Assembly (NCBI GenBank): GCA_023212645.1
Contig: JALBYC010000006.1
Location: 310,001-374,000, forward strand
DNA from: Farysia itapuensis
Lineage: Eukaryota > Basidiomycota > Ustilaginomycetes > Ustilaginales > Ustilaginaceae
Direction of reading: 5' to 3'
DNA: 64,000 bases
A model generated the notes under the pieces. The model saw only the letters and a program-made list of their open reading frames with translations. It was not told the origin of the DNA and did not search any database. Of the stretch, positions 47,527 to 57,521 are shown in pieces. How positions within the stretch are numbered: position 1 is the first letter of the stretch; every line of letters starts with the position of its first letter. The position numbers and the translations under genes were made by a program.

Positions 47527-50500
47527 ATGCACGTCTATCTTCAAGATGCACCACGTGTCATCGCTCTAATTGCTAGTCCCGACGACAACAGCGACTCGTT
47601 CGGTCACGAAAAGCTGGCGAACGATGATTCCACCGGCATCATCGTCAGCTCACAGTCCGCTGTACCGTCATCGGCTGGAGCAGCTCAAGGCGCAACTTCT
47701 GCACATCAGCCCACAACACGTGCAATAGTCGAGGTCGTCAAGGGACGAGAGCTTGAAAACCTGTCCTTACACAAACTTAGTACAAAACCTATACAAGGAT
47801 GCCTGGGACTTATCAATGTTGGACAAGACCTCTTTGTCGCAGTCGTCACCGGATCACAAGAAGTAGGATGCATCCGACCAGGTGAAGTGGTGATGAGGAT
47901 CACATCTATAGCCTTCTACTGCGTCAATCGAGCTACTTGGGATGACGCACTGGTCTCTGACCTATCAGCATCACAACTGGAGCCGTATGACGCCCATGGC
48001 ACCGGAAACGATGGTGTTGTGACTCAACCAAGCGTGCTGGAGCATCCTTGCACCAGTCTCAAGAAACTCCTCAGCACTGGTACTTTCTACTACGCCAAGC
48101 ATGGCTCTTTTGACATCTCAACGCGACTTGATCAACGTCTAGCCGATGCGGTTCGCACAGGCACAAGCTTTGCTCGAGACATCTCCCTGTACGACAGTCG
48201 CTTCGTCTGGAACAACTACATGATCGAACCGCTAATAAACTTCCGCGATCGACTTGAACCTGCTGACCGCGCCAAAATCGACGCTCAAAGCTTTTTACTT
48301 CTGGCAATCCAAGGCTACGTCGGTGTCGTTGAATCCAGCAATCCGTCTATGCCGGCATCTACTTCCATGACACCTCAGCAAGGACCATCTACCGGTCATC
48401 TGGCACTCATCAGTCGACTCAGCTGGAAGCGCGCAGGAACGCGTTTCAACACGCGAGGTATCGACGATGACGGAAACGTCGCGAATTTTGTCGAGTCAGA
48501 GACAATCTTCAGCAACGGTGACATCACGTTCAGCTTCGTTCAGATTCGAGGCTCTGTTCCTCTCTTCTGGGAGCAACAAGGCCTGCAGGCCTTTAATGCT
48601 AGAATCCAGGTGACTAGGTCGCGCGGAGCATCCCAGCCAGCCTTTGATCGCCACTTCGCCGACCTGATCTCACATTATTCGAAGATTCATGCCCTCAATC
48701 TGCTGGGTACCAGAGATGCCGAGACCGTACTTAGTGCTGCTTATGCTGAACACATCCGTCACAGCTCAGCGGAAGCAATTGCAGTGCTGCCAGCCGACGA
48801 CAATTTATCTGGGGAGGACGTCTTGGATGATGGCTCGGAGCGCGTCGGTCTGACCAACTTTGACTTCCATTCCGTGTCACGCAACGCAGGCGGAATTGAC
48901 GGAGTGCGGAACGAGCTGCGATACCTTGGTCCTGTGCAGCTGAAGCGCAAAGCCTTTGGGTACACTCTGATTGACGCCACGAAAGAGACTCTTCTCTGCC
49001 GTCAAAAGGGAGTTTTTCGCACGAATTGTCTTGACTGCCTAGACCGCACCAACGTTGTGCAAGATATGCTCTCGCGCTCGATGCTCGACAGCTTCTTTGA
49101 GGCCGCCGTAGGGCGCGATGCAAGCTATGACTCCTTCACAGCCCAAACACATCCCATCTGGACAGGCCATCGAAACTTGTGGGCAGAGAACGGCGACGCA
49201 CTCTCCAAGATCTATGCTGGCACCGGAGCACTCAACACTAGCTACACTCGGACCGGCAAAAAGACTTTTGGTGGCATGCTGAGCGATGCAGCAAAAAGCG
49301 CAGGGCGCATGTACATCAACAATTTTCAGGACAAAGGCAAACAGAATGTTATTGATGTCTTGTTAGGCAATATGGCGAATCAGAAGCCGGTGACAGTCTT
49401 TGATCCCATTGTGGACAGCGTCACTGCCACGCTGAACGCACGTGTGGACGAGTACTCGTCTAGCCGCTTCATCTCCATCTTTTCGGGTACGTACAACCTC
49501 AATGGCAAGGCGCCGGGCGAGACATTACTTCCTTGGTTGTTTCCCGAAGGAGAGGATCAGGAACCCGACATCTTTGCTCTAGGGTTCCAAGAAATTGTGC
49601 AATTGACACCGCAGCAGATCCTGATGACCGATCCCGACAAAATTCGAGTCTGGGAAGCCAAGATAATGGAGACGCTCTCGAGGCGACCTAAGAAAACAGC
49701 AGACTATATCCTGCTGCGTAGTGAGCAGCTTGTAGGTACGGCACTGGTGGTCTTGATCAAGGAGCAAAATATAAACGACGTCAGGCTGGTAGAAGCTGCT
49801 ACGCGAAAGACCGGACTCAAGGGCATCAGCGGAAACAAGGGTGGAGTCGCTATTCGAATGGACTATTTCGACACCTCAATCTGCTTTGTGACGGCGCACT
49901 TTGCCGCGGGGCATGCTGCGTTCGAAGAGCGAAACGCAGACTACTGGACCATCACGCGAGGTCTCTCCTTTGGGCGTGGCAAGACGGTGAGCAACCATGA
50001 TCATGTCATCTGGCTAGGTGACTTCAATTACCGCATCGATTTGCCGAACGACGTAGTGCGAAAGATGGCAGCTCGAGACGACCTTGCTGGACTGACCGCC
50101 CGCGATCAGCTAGCCAAGAGTCGTGAGGGAGGTATGGTCTTCCACGGATACGAAGAAGGTGTCATCCGCTTTCCTCCGACCTACAAGTACGACAACGGCT
50201 CGGACCAGTACGACTCCTCCGAAAAACAGAGGATCCCATCATGGACCGATCGCATCTTATTCCGAGGTCTCGGTCTGAAGCAGTCGAGTTACTTCCGTGC
50301 CGAACTCAAGACGAGTGACCATCGACCCGTGTACGCCTCATTCACGGGCCCTGTCAGAATCATTGATCATCTGAAACGTGATTCGATCCGCAAACAGCTC
50401 CTGAAAGATAGTAAAGCAGCGAATGGCTTGTCCACTCATGCCGACAATGCCTCGGTGTCGTCCGAGTCCGATAACGACACCGATCTGCCGGAACCTTCCA

Positions 50501-51078
50501 GTGAGCAGAGTCCCTGGTGGTACAGCGCAAAGCCGAAACTCGGACCCAGCTCTTCATCTCGTAAAGACGAAGCGGCCGAAGAATCTGATCCGTTTGCTTC
50601 AGACACATATGACTCAGATGAGGACGAGAGCGGTGAGCCCTGGACTCGGGTCAACCCTTTCAGACCCACGACCAGCGTCGACGTCACGCCCGACGAAGCG
50701 GCACTTCCGTCGTTTCGCCAATCTGCGGCCGACGTACAAGCAGCGGACAACGCCGAAGCGACAACGACAAGCAGCGCACTCCGAAGTGGCACTCCCCCAC
50801 TGACCCTTGGCAGAGGCATCGCTCTTTCTCCCTCAAGCGAGAGAAGGGTGTCGTCGGGGCCAGCGGCACTAGCAGCCCAAAGCAAGGCAGCTCCTCCACC
50901 CGTTCCTCTCAAACCTTCGCTCATGGGAGCCGCGCGACCAGCATCAGCATCGATGCAGCCTTCCATCTCCAGCGCTTCCGCCCCTCCCACATTGCCCCAG
51001 AGACCAAGCTTAGGTTCGCGGTCCGAATCCTACTCCTCGCAAAGATCGGCCAAGAACCCGATCAACGATGGTGTTTAG
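47527..51078 (+). CDS. Synaptojanin-type inositol phosphatase (Sac1 + 5-phosphatase)
   Basis: Phosphoinositide phosphatase of the yeast Inp52/Inp53 and synaptojanin class, acting in endocytosis and trans-Golgi traffic. The single exon gives 1183 residues. The Sac domain (about 60-560) has the catalytic P-loop NCLDCLDRTN (about residue 500), matching Cx5R(T/S), so this half should be active, unlike Inp51. The 5-phosphatase domain (about 645-945) shows 'SGTYNLNG', 'GFQEIVQL', 'ISGNKGGVAIRM', 'HVIWLGDFNYRI', 'PSWTDRILF' and 'TSDHRPVYA', all the Mg2+ and catalytic motifs. The tail (about 950-1183) is Ser/Pro-rich with PPPVPLKP, a probable SH3-binding site. It converges with the unknown gene at 51142, 63 bases between stops. 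Confidence 0.95.
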   Translation: MHVYLQDAPRVIALIASPDDNSDSFGHEKLANDDSTGIIVSSQSAVPSSAGAAQGATSAHQPTTRAIVEVVKGRELENLSLHKLSTKPIQGCLGLINVGQDLFVAVVTGSQEVGCIRPGEVVMRITSIAFYCVNRATWDDALVSDLSASQLEPYDAHGTGNDGVVTQPSVLEHPCTSLKKLLSTGTFYYAKHGSFDISTRLDQRLADAVRTGTSFARDISLYDSRFVWNNYMIEPLINFRDRLEPADRAKIDAQSFLLLAIQGYVGVVESSNPSMPASTSMTPQQGPSTGHLALISRLSWKRAGTRFNTRGIDDDGNVANFVESETIFSNGDITFSFVQIRGSVPLFWEQQGLQAFNARIQVTRSRGASQPAFDRHFADLISHYSKIHALNLLGTRDAETVLSAAYAEHIRHSSAEAIAVLPADDNLSGEDVLDDGSERVGLTNFDFHSVSRNAGGIDGVRNELRYLGPVQLKRKAFGYTLIDATKETLLCRQKGVFRTNCLDCLDRTNVVQDMLSRSMLDSFFEAAVGRDASYDSFTAQTHPIWTGHRNLWAENGDALSKIYAGTGALNTSYTRTGKKTFGGMLSDAAKSAGRMYINNFQDKGKQNVIDVLLGNMANQKPVTVFDPIVDSVTATLNARVDEYSSSRFISIFSGTYNLNGKAPGETLLPWLFPEGEDQEPDIFALGFQEIVQLTPQQILMTDPDKIRVWEAKIMETLSRRPKKTADYILLRSEQLVGTALVVLIKEQNINDVRLVEAATRKTGLKGISGNKGGVAIRMDYFDTSICFVTAHFAAGHAAFEERNADYWTITRGLSFGRGKTVSNHDHVIWLGDFNYRIDLPNDVVRKMAARDDLAGLTARDQLAKSREGGMVFHGYEEGVIRFPPTYKYDNGSDQYDSSEKQRIPSWTDRILFRGLGLKQSSYFRAELKTSDHRPVYASFTGPVRIIDHLKRDSIRKQLLKDSKAANGLSTHADNASVSSESDNDTDLPEPSSEQSPWWYSAKPKLGPSSSSRKDEAAEESDPFASDTYDSDEDESGEPWTRVNPFRPTTSVDVTPDEAALPSFRQSAADVQAADNAEATTTSSALRSGTPPLTLGRGIALSPSSERRVSSGPAALAAQSKAAPPPVPLKPSLMGAARPASASMQPSISSASAPPTLPQRPSLGSRSESYSSQRSAKNPINDGV

Positions 51079-51141
51079 CCGCACAAAGTTCCTGCTACTT
51101 CGCTTCGACTACTTTATATACTGTGACGAGACCTACGATCG

Positions 51142-51736
51142 TTATTGCAAAGCATCGTAGACCTCACTGTTCCCGCTATTGTCCTTGTACTGTGTGCAGA
51201 AGCTGTGTAAGCCAAGCCGTGCATTCTTCCTGTACGAAGCATAGCCGAACTCACCTCTTGAATCGACATGTTTGCGATTGAAACGTTCGAAGCCTGTAAA
51301 CAGATGTAGTCAGTGAGTTTGTGGACGAGGCTGTCTGAAAGCGCGCATGTGTGCTTACCACCTCGACGGAGGATCTGGCTTTGGCCTTGAGTCTGTCGTG
51401 AACCTTCCCATGTTCGAGTTCAAGGATGTGCACAATGTTCGACTTGGACTTATCGGCAAGGATGATGCAGTTTGTATTCCACGACGCTTCGACTGACGTT
51501 GAGACGGCGCCTTTAACCAGCTTAGCGTGGTATGCCAAGACATCGGCCTCGCTGTCAAAGGTGGTCGAGTCGGCAGGTGTGACTAGCTGAACGAGTGAAT
51601 ACAGGCCGCATTCCTCGCGTGGACCTTCGCCACTATTGATCTCATCGATGAAATCACTGGCTCTGATCTCCTCAAGTACCGCCGTCCCGTCCACTGAAGA
51701 ACCGGCTAGAATGTACAGTGCGACATGCTCCGGCAT
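51142..51736 (-). CDS. Unrecognised 154-residue protein, three exons
   Basis: I do not recognise this gene. Exons 51736-51359, 51293-51255 and 51189-51142 join in frame with two 65-nt introns (GTAAGC and GTGAGT donors; TTTACAG and ACACAG acceptors) to give 154 residues starting 'MPEHVALYILAGSSVDG'. Alternating hydrophobic and charged residues suggest a compact alpha/beta fold: strands such as 'HVALYILAG' and 'NCIILADKS', then 'NIVHILELEHGKVHDRLKAK'. No signal peptide, membrane helix or metal motif is seen. Two Cys (about residues 45 and 91) do not form a motif. Three in-frame exons with good signals support a real gene. The next gene upstream is the DHA2 transporter. Confidence 0.65.
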
Positions 51737-51938
51737 CTTGGCAATGGTGGAGAAGTGTTTATTTCAACACAGAACGTGTCCACTGCCAATCCTCCACACA
51801 CTCACCCAAATAGGCAAACAGCACAATCATAATAATGTGAATCGTGAATCTGGCGTCAAACCATCGGCTTCATCGGGCAGCTAGTATCGGCGCATGTCGA
51901 TGACAGTGTATCACTTCTTTTGATCACGAACAAAGACA

Positions 51939-53891
51939 CTAGAAGAAGCCGTTTCTCACAGCAGTGGCTGTGACGTACGAGGCGATCGTGAATTGAGAAT
52001 CGTTACTGGTCTCTGGGCGCAACCTGTACGCTGGCAGATCCAGACTCTGCCCTGCAGAATCGTCCATGGAGATGTGCTTCTCGAATATGTCAGTACGGTC
52101 ATACATATCGATGAAATCGTCAACAGTGTCCTCGAAATGAGCCTTCTTGCTCTTTTTCGTGCTCTGCTTTGAGCGTGGTAGCGTGCTCATCGCCGACTTG
52201 ACGACGGGCTCAATCTTTTCTTCGGGTTGAACTTCCGAAGGTTTGTCACGGATGAAGTCGGGTAGGGGAAGATCTTTGAGCGCAAAGCAAGCCAGGAATC
52301 CCAGCACAGTAAGCGGTACGAAAATGCTGAGGGCCCGTTGCAAGCCGTCTGCATACATCTGTCGCACCTGTGCGCGAATCGGCGAAGGAAGCAATTTGAT
52401 GTTTTCGACAAAGCCAAGTGCTGTAGAACCACTAAGACCAAATTTCGCCGCCTGAGGAAGAGACTCGAGTCTGCTACTGACTGTAGCAGTCAGCACAGAC
52501 GTGGTAATAGCGATGCCCCAAATAGAACCAAAGGAGCGGCAGAATGCGGAAGCAGCCGTCGCTGTCTCAAGCTCTTCGACGGGGAGACTCGCTTGAATGG
52601 GCGGCAACGTCACAGCAAACAGAATACCTACGCCTAGGCCTACGACCATCTGAACCAGTACTAGCTCGTAGGTCTGAGTATGTGTCTGGAACCTCGTCAT
52701 CAGGCCAAATCCGACCACAGTGAAGATCCAGCCGACAAAAGTGAGAACCTTATACTTGCCCGTGATGGCCATGATGACACCTGCCAGGATAGCAAAGGGG
52801 GCCGTAGGGGCGGTCGAAGGAAACGTAGACACCGCCGACTTCAGTGGCTTCTCGTCCTTGATAGCCTGGAAATACAGCGGCAAAGCATAGATAGCGCCGT
52901 AGGTGACGACGCCGTGGAAGAAGGTCTGAAAGAAAGCAGAGCAAGCAGTGCGATTGCTGAACAGACGAAGAGGCAACACCGGCTCGCGTGCCAGAGGATT
53001 CGGAATGAACTCGATCGCCAAGAACAGCACGAAGCCACAGAGACCAAGGATGAAGGGAACGTAAATCTTGGGGTCTGACCAAGGATGGGTGATCCCGCCT
53101 TCCGTGATACCGATGAGCATGCCGACTACAGACACAAGCAGCATGATATTGCCAAACATGTCCATCTTGGCAATCTTTGTTTTAAGCGACATGGTGGGTA
53201 CTGGTAAGTTCATGATCGGGATGACCATCATGAGTGCAGCGAGGCCAATGGGCACGTTGATCCAGAAGATCCATCTCCAATTGCTGTTGCTGAATGCACC
53301 TCCGAGTACAGGCGCTACAAAAGAGGCGACGGCAAAAACGAGACCGAAGATGCCCACGAAAAATCCTCTTTCTCGAAGAGTGGTGATGTCAGAAACGCTG
53401 ATTTCGCCGACGGCCTGGATACCGCCACCACCGACGCCTTGGATCCCGCGTCCGATGACAAGCATCATCACACTCTTGGACAGCGCGCATAGGACACTGC
53501 CACCGATGAAAAGGAGGATGGCTAAGACAATCGACCAGCGTCGACCGATGACGCAGGATAATCCACCGAAAGCAGGCTGAGACGCAGTAACAGTGAGCAG
53601 ATACGCTGACGTGATCCAGCCACCGGCAACATCAGAGTACGGCAAGGCTTGAACGATGCTAGGCAGTGCAGTCGAGATCATAGTCATATCGAGAGCAGTC
53701 AAAATGATAGTGATCGAGAACGCTAGGATCAAGATCCAGAACTTGAACGTCTTTTTGCCATCTGCTGAATGTAAGCCATGCTTCATCAATGTCGAAGCAG
53801 TGATATCGGCCGGTGTCTTTGTTTCAATGATTATGTCGCATAGAGTCGGACTGTACAGTTCGGGGTATGCTGTGTGTCGAAGCGGCGACAT
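51939..53891 (-). CDS. MFS transporter, DHA2 (14-TM drug:H+ antiporter) type
   Basis: Plasma-membrane exporter. The single exon gives 650 residues. A soluble N-terminus of about 50 residues precedes 14 predicted helices. Helix 1 has 'LDMTMISTALPSIVQAL', the DHA2 hallmark (motif D1). 'GGWITSAYLLTVTASQPAFG' is in TM2 and 'GRGIQGVGGGGIQA' in TM4. Motif C is replaced by the related 'VAPVLGGAFSNSNWRW'. TM11 has 'MVVGLGVGILFAVTLPPIQ'. A charged tail of about 120 residues ends the protein. The family includes mycotoxin, siderophore and multidrug pumps; none can be singled out. No biosynthetic genes flank it, so a cluster role is not supported. Confidence 0.92.
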   Translation of the reverse strand: MSPLRHTAYPELYSPTLCDIIIETKTPADITASTLMKHGLHSADGKKTFKFWILILAFSITIILTALDMTMISTALPSIVQALPYSDVAGGWITSAYLLTVTASQPAFGGLSCVIGRRWSIVLAILLFIGGSVLCALSKSVMMLVIGRGIQGVGGGGIQAVGEISVSDITTLRERGFFVGIFGLVFAVASFVAPVLGGAFSNSNWRWIFWINVPIGLAALMMVIPIMNLPVPTMSLKTKIAKMDMFGNIMLLVSVVGMLIGITEGGITHPWSDPKIYVPFILGLCGFVLFLAIEFIPNPLAREPVLPLRLFSNRTACSAFFQTFFHGVVTYGAIYALPLYFQAIKDEKPLKSAVSTFPSTAPTAPFAILAGVIMAITGKYKVLTFVGWIFTVVGFGLMTRFQTHTQTYELVLVQMVVGLGVGILFAVTLPPIQASLPVEELETATAASAFCRSFGSIWGIAITTSVLTATVSSRLESLPQAAKFGLSGSTALGFVENIKLLPSPIRAQVRQMYADGLQRALSIFVPLTVLGFLACFALKDLPLPDFIRDKPSEVQPEEKIEPVVKSAMSTLPRSKQSTKKSKKAHFEDTVDDFIDMYDRTDIFEKHISMDDSAGQSLDLPAYRLRPETSNDSQFTIASYVTATAVRNGFF

Positions 53892-55516
53892 CTGGTACAG
53901 AACGAAGAAAACTGAGGATCAGCTGTGTCTGACGACCGGGGGTCTTGAAAAGAGTCCGTCAGGTGTGTGGTCCAAGAAGTAAGAAGGATGAATCTCAATG
54001 AGCTTCTTCCCAAGTTCCTTTTTGCCGGTGGAAGTGACGAGTGACATCAAGTCTGTATACCGAAGGTTGTAAAAGGAAAGCTCACGCATTGTCAAGCACA
54101 GTGATCTGCTTAGCAACGCAAAGCCAGTCTCCCTTCAACTTAGGCCAGCCATAACAAAAGCTCAGCGTTAAAGCCTCGCGAAATTGTTCTAGACTACGAA
54201 GTCTTTGCGGCCACACGGCTCCCCTTTCGCTATAGGAGCATAGCATGTTCATTCTGTCCTGTACGATGCAGGCAAGAGGGTGCAAGTAATATCAAAGCGC
54301 GCCCATGATTTGCTGCTGAGGTCGTGAAAAGGGGACCCGATCATGCAAAGGAGTGCATACTGGATCGCTAGCGATCTGTGCACCCGTTCATATGTGTCCG
54401 GTGCATACACAGGGAAGCAAGAGCTGCAGTGAAGATTTCTAGGACTTCTCGGATCCTGTCAACTTGCTCTTGCTGTCTTGCCAAGGCCTAAGTCGTGTAC
54501 TCGACAACCTGCGTCGAGGCTTTGGCCAGCTGTCAAACAAAGGAATTGACACGCGTATTTTGAAGTTTTCCCCGGGAGCTGGAATTAGTTAATTAGGGCG
54601 CAGCGTGGGCGTCAAGCTTGTTGACAGTTGAAGTGCAGCCTCGCTCGTCTGTGCAATACCGAGCCTGACTCTCATCGCACGCATTCACGCCTTCGAGTAC
54701 TATCATACATTTAGGCAACACAGCTCGTACGGATCGTGTGGGCCCCATTTACGCCGAATGCTTTAGCGCGTTGCGGCTGAGAGAAGGTCGGAATGTTTAC
54801 GACCTTTTCGTTCGTGGAGAAGCTTCATTGGAGAAGAGAGGCGTGAGTGCGACGACATCTCTCTCAGCACTCCGCGGCCACCGAACTATCTCGGCGGCGT
54901 GAATTTTGCTCGAGACGAGGGGAGTGTGCATGTTGCATTGGGCGTGTGCAAGTCGACGATGTACGAGGCTCCAGCGTCCAAGCGCCTTTGTAAGCTTCAT
55001 CTCGATTGATTGCTCACATGACAGAGGATCCTACAACACAAGATCACTCAGCGAAGCTCTGTACTGTGCGGACTAGCCTGATTGCTGTGCCGAAGCGTTT
55101 GCCTGACCCTTAATGCTGCCATTGACAGACCTCACTGTCTCCCGTGCCTTACCCCCATGATCGGCGCAGACAATATGCAGACCTACAAAGCGATTCAGCA
55201 GCCTGCTGGTGATTTGCTCCTATTGAGCGCGGCTCCCGTTCGCTTTGCGTGCTCCTGGAGCATCTTACTTTTCATAACAACAACTCTCTGCTCAGACCCT
55301 CTACTATGCATCGCTCGTAAAGCGCCTTGCCAAGTTGACGACAGCTGAGCGCGTTCCCTTTCTCGATGTATCGCTCGGTATTACCAGAGCAGCTCAGTCA
55401 GCAAATGATGCCTAGTCAGGGGCACGTAGTAGCTAAATGGTCCGTCATAAGCCGTGCAAGTCCTGAAGACTTCCCCGCCTTTGCAACACCTCCATCCTCG
55501 CGGCTTATCAAACGAC
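53892..55516. other. 1.6-kb divergent region without a recognised gene
   Basis: Space between the DHA2 transporter and the hydrolase. Short frames on both strands have no motifs. A short in-frame-looking start at 55366 is not in frame with the hydrolase ATG at 55517 and could be a leader uORF. AT-rich patches lie near 54585-54600 (ttagttaattag). No tRNA or repeat was recognised. Confidence 0.5.
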
Positions 55517-57069
55517 ATGCGTCTATTCTCTCCAATCGAGACCTTCTGGGAGGTATATGGCGAACCTGTAGCAGAATCTCTTGGTATCTACGAGACTCCA
55601 GACAGATCTTATGGCAGATGGAGAATACCGTTCTCGTCAATGGAAAAACGCTTGTATGAAAACACTGACGTTGAAGTGACATTTCACAAAGTCTTACTTG
55701 ACAACGGTAAGGATTGGGTCTGGTACCAAGTATGGCAAGATCCTGTTGCAACCAGAACAACAGGCAGGAACTCAGACATGATTTTTGTGTAAGTCAGATC
55801 TGAGCCAGCTCGACCAGAGCTGTTTGCTGACCTACACTTTTTCTGCCCCAAAATCATAGCCATGGTACAGGCGTTCATTCTGGGACTCTGGCGAGCCAAT
55901 GTCGCAGATACCTGAACGAAGGATTCCGCCTATTGGTCCCTGATCTCCCTTCACATGGCTACTCCTCGGGACTGCATGTCTGTCAAAGCGACGTTCGCGG
56001 CTATACGTCTGGCCTGCATGCTGTTCTGCATGACGTGGCACGTCGGGATCAGCTTCAATCGGCTTTCCCACACATTCGCCTCAGAAAGCAGGAGCGTAAG
56101 AAAACCTTTATGCTAGGTCTGTCTTTCGGCGGTCTGGTTGCGTTTTCCTATGCTCTTCATTTCCCGGGCTCGTACAGATACGAGGAGTCAATCGAGGACG
56201 AGATCCCCATCGACGGTATTGTGGGCGTAGGGCCCATGGTGGAGCGCAATCGCAAAGGCGTTCATCTCAGTCCGCTGTTCCTCTGGACGCTTTATTTTAT
56301 GCTCTTTGTGCTTCGTCTAGACAGGCTTGAGGTATTTGTACCTCACAAGAAGGTTGTAGACAAGGACCCAAAAGTGTATGAGTCCCTAATCATGCAAGAT
56401 CCTCGTTCTCATCAAGGCGCTTTCCGTCTCAGCCACATGTACTGCATCACAAAGGGCATGTCTGAACTGCAAAGAAGAGCAAGCGAGATCAGACATCCAA
56501 TCTACATTCAAGCCGGTGGTCAAGATCTTGTGGCTGACAACGAGGTGGCGTTAGACTGGATGCGAAATCTTGCCTCGGATGACAAGAGGTATGAGGTATA
56601 TCCTGTCTGCCAGCACGTTATCTACAAAAAGGGCGAGTCACAACACGATGATCTTGCAGGCAGGATCACCGTGATCGCGGACAATGTAGAATGGATGTGC
56701 CAAAGAGCTTCAGCGAAACCACCTCGTGCTCGTCGAATGTCATCATATCTTTCGGACGTAAGCGTCAACAGCGAACAGAGTCAAGCTCGGTCACTGTTCG
56801 ACGAAGAAGAAAGGACTGATGCAAGTTCAGACAGCTCATGCAGTACCGTTTCTCCCACTCCGACCCTGCAAGAAGATGGCGCGACGTCCGTCGAATCCTC
56901 GCCAGTCGATTTTGACGTTGTCAGCAAGAAGCTCTCGCTCGGGAGCAGGGTTTCTCAGCCTTCTAAGGGATGGGAAATAGATTCCACAGGCGAGAAGAGA
57001 CTCTATCGCCATGCATGGGACTACAGAGAAGATACTCGTCCTTTTCTTCTTTACCCTCATAAACATTAG
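55517..57069 (+). CDS. Alpha/beta hydrolase (monoglyceride lipase / S33-like)
   Basis: Serine hydrolase, probably acting on acyl esters. Exons 55517-55788 and 55860-57069 give 493 residues; the 71-nt intron (GTAAGT...CATAG, branch GCTGACC) joins 'DMIFV|HGTGVHSG', which forms the oxyanion loop HGTG. The nucleophile elbow is GLSFGG (about residue 178). Asp in 'AGGQDLVADN' and His in 'VCQHVIYKKGE' complete a plausible triad. The core resembles monoacylglycerol lipases (Yju3/MGL). The extra 90 N-terminal residues and a Ser-rich C-terminal tail (about 375-450) are not typical. A hydrophobic stretch 'LSPLFLWTLYFMLFVLRL' in the cap could bind membranes. The substrate is not determined. Start choice is moderately sure. 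Confidence 0.8.
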
Positions 57070-57521
57070 TCTATGTCCGCATGACGTTTCGCACAGTCGA
57101 CCCATTCTGTGATCTTCCTCTGCGATATGAGTCTTCTCTTCTTGCGCAATCACAATCACGGAATAAGCATTTATCTTGTCTGGAAACAACAGAGCCTGTT
57201 GACACAAGCCCTGTCTGGTCATGATACTCTGTCAGATAATGTTGCAGCTGTGAGTGGCGCCGAGCGCAACATGCCCTGTCAGTAATCCTAGTGTATCCAG
57301 CCATCCAGTCACGAGTGGCGAATGTCGCAGCAATGGCAGCATGTCAAAGACCTTTTCAAATGTAACGGCCGAATAGAATTTCGGGCATCGGAGCGGCGAA
57401 TAACTTTTCCGAAAGAAATCGTGAGTGATTCGCAGTCGTTTCGTGAATTAGACTCAGCCGACCACTGTCCTACTCACCGTTAGCAACACTCTGTCCAAAG
57501 CCCTCTGGACGAGCAGATAGG
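57070..57521. other. Intergenic, nothing recognised
   Basis: 452 bases between the hydrolase and the MPP gene, both on the plus strand. It contains the MPP promoter. No gene or repeat was seen. Confidence 0.5.

Noticed and set aside
51939..53891. DHA2 transporter as part of a secondary-metabolite cluster
   Set aside because: No polyketide, peptide synthetase, terpene or tailoring enzyme gene is near; its neighbours are unrelated.
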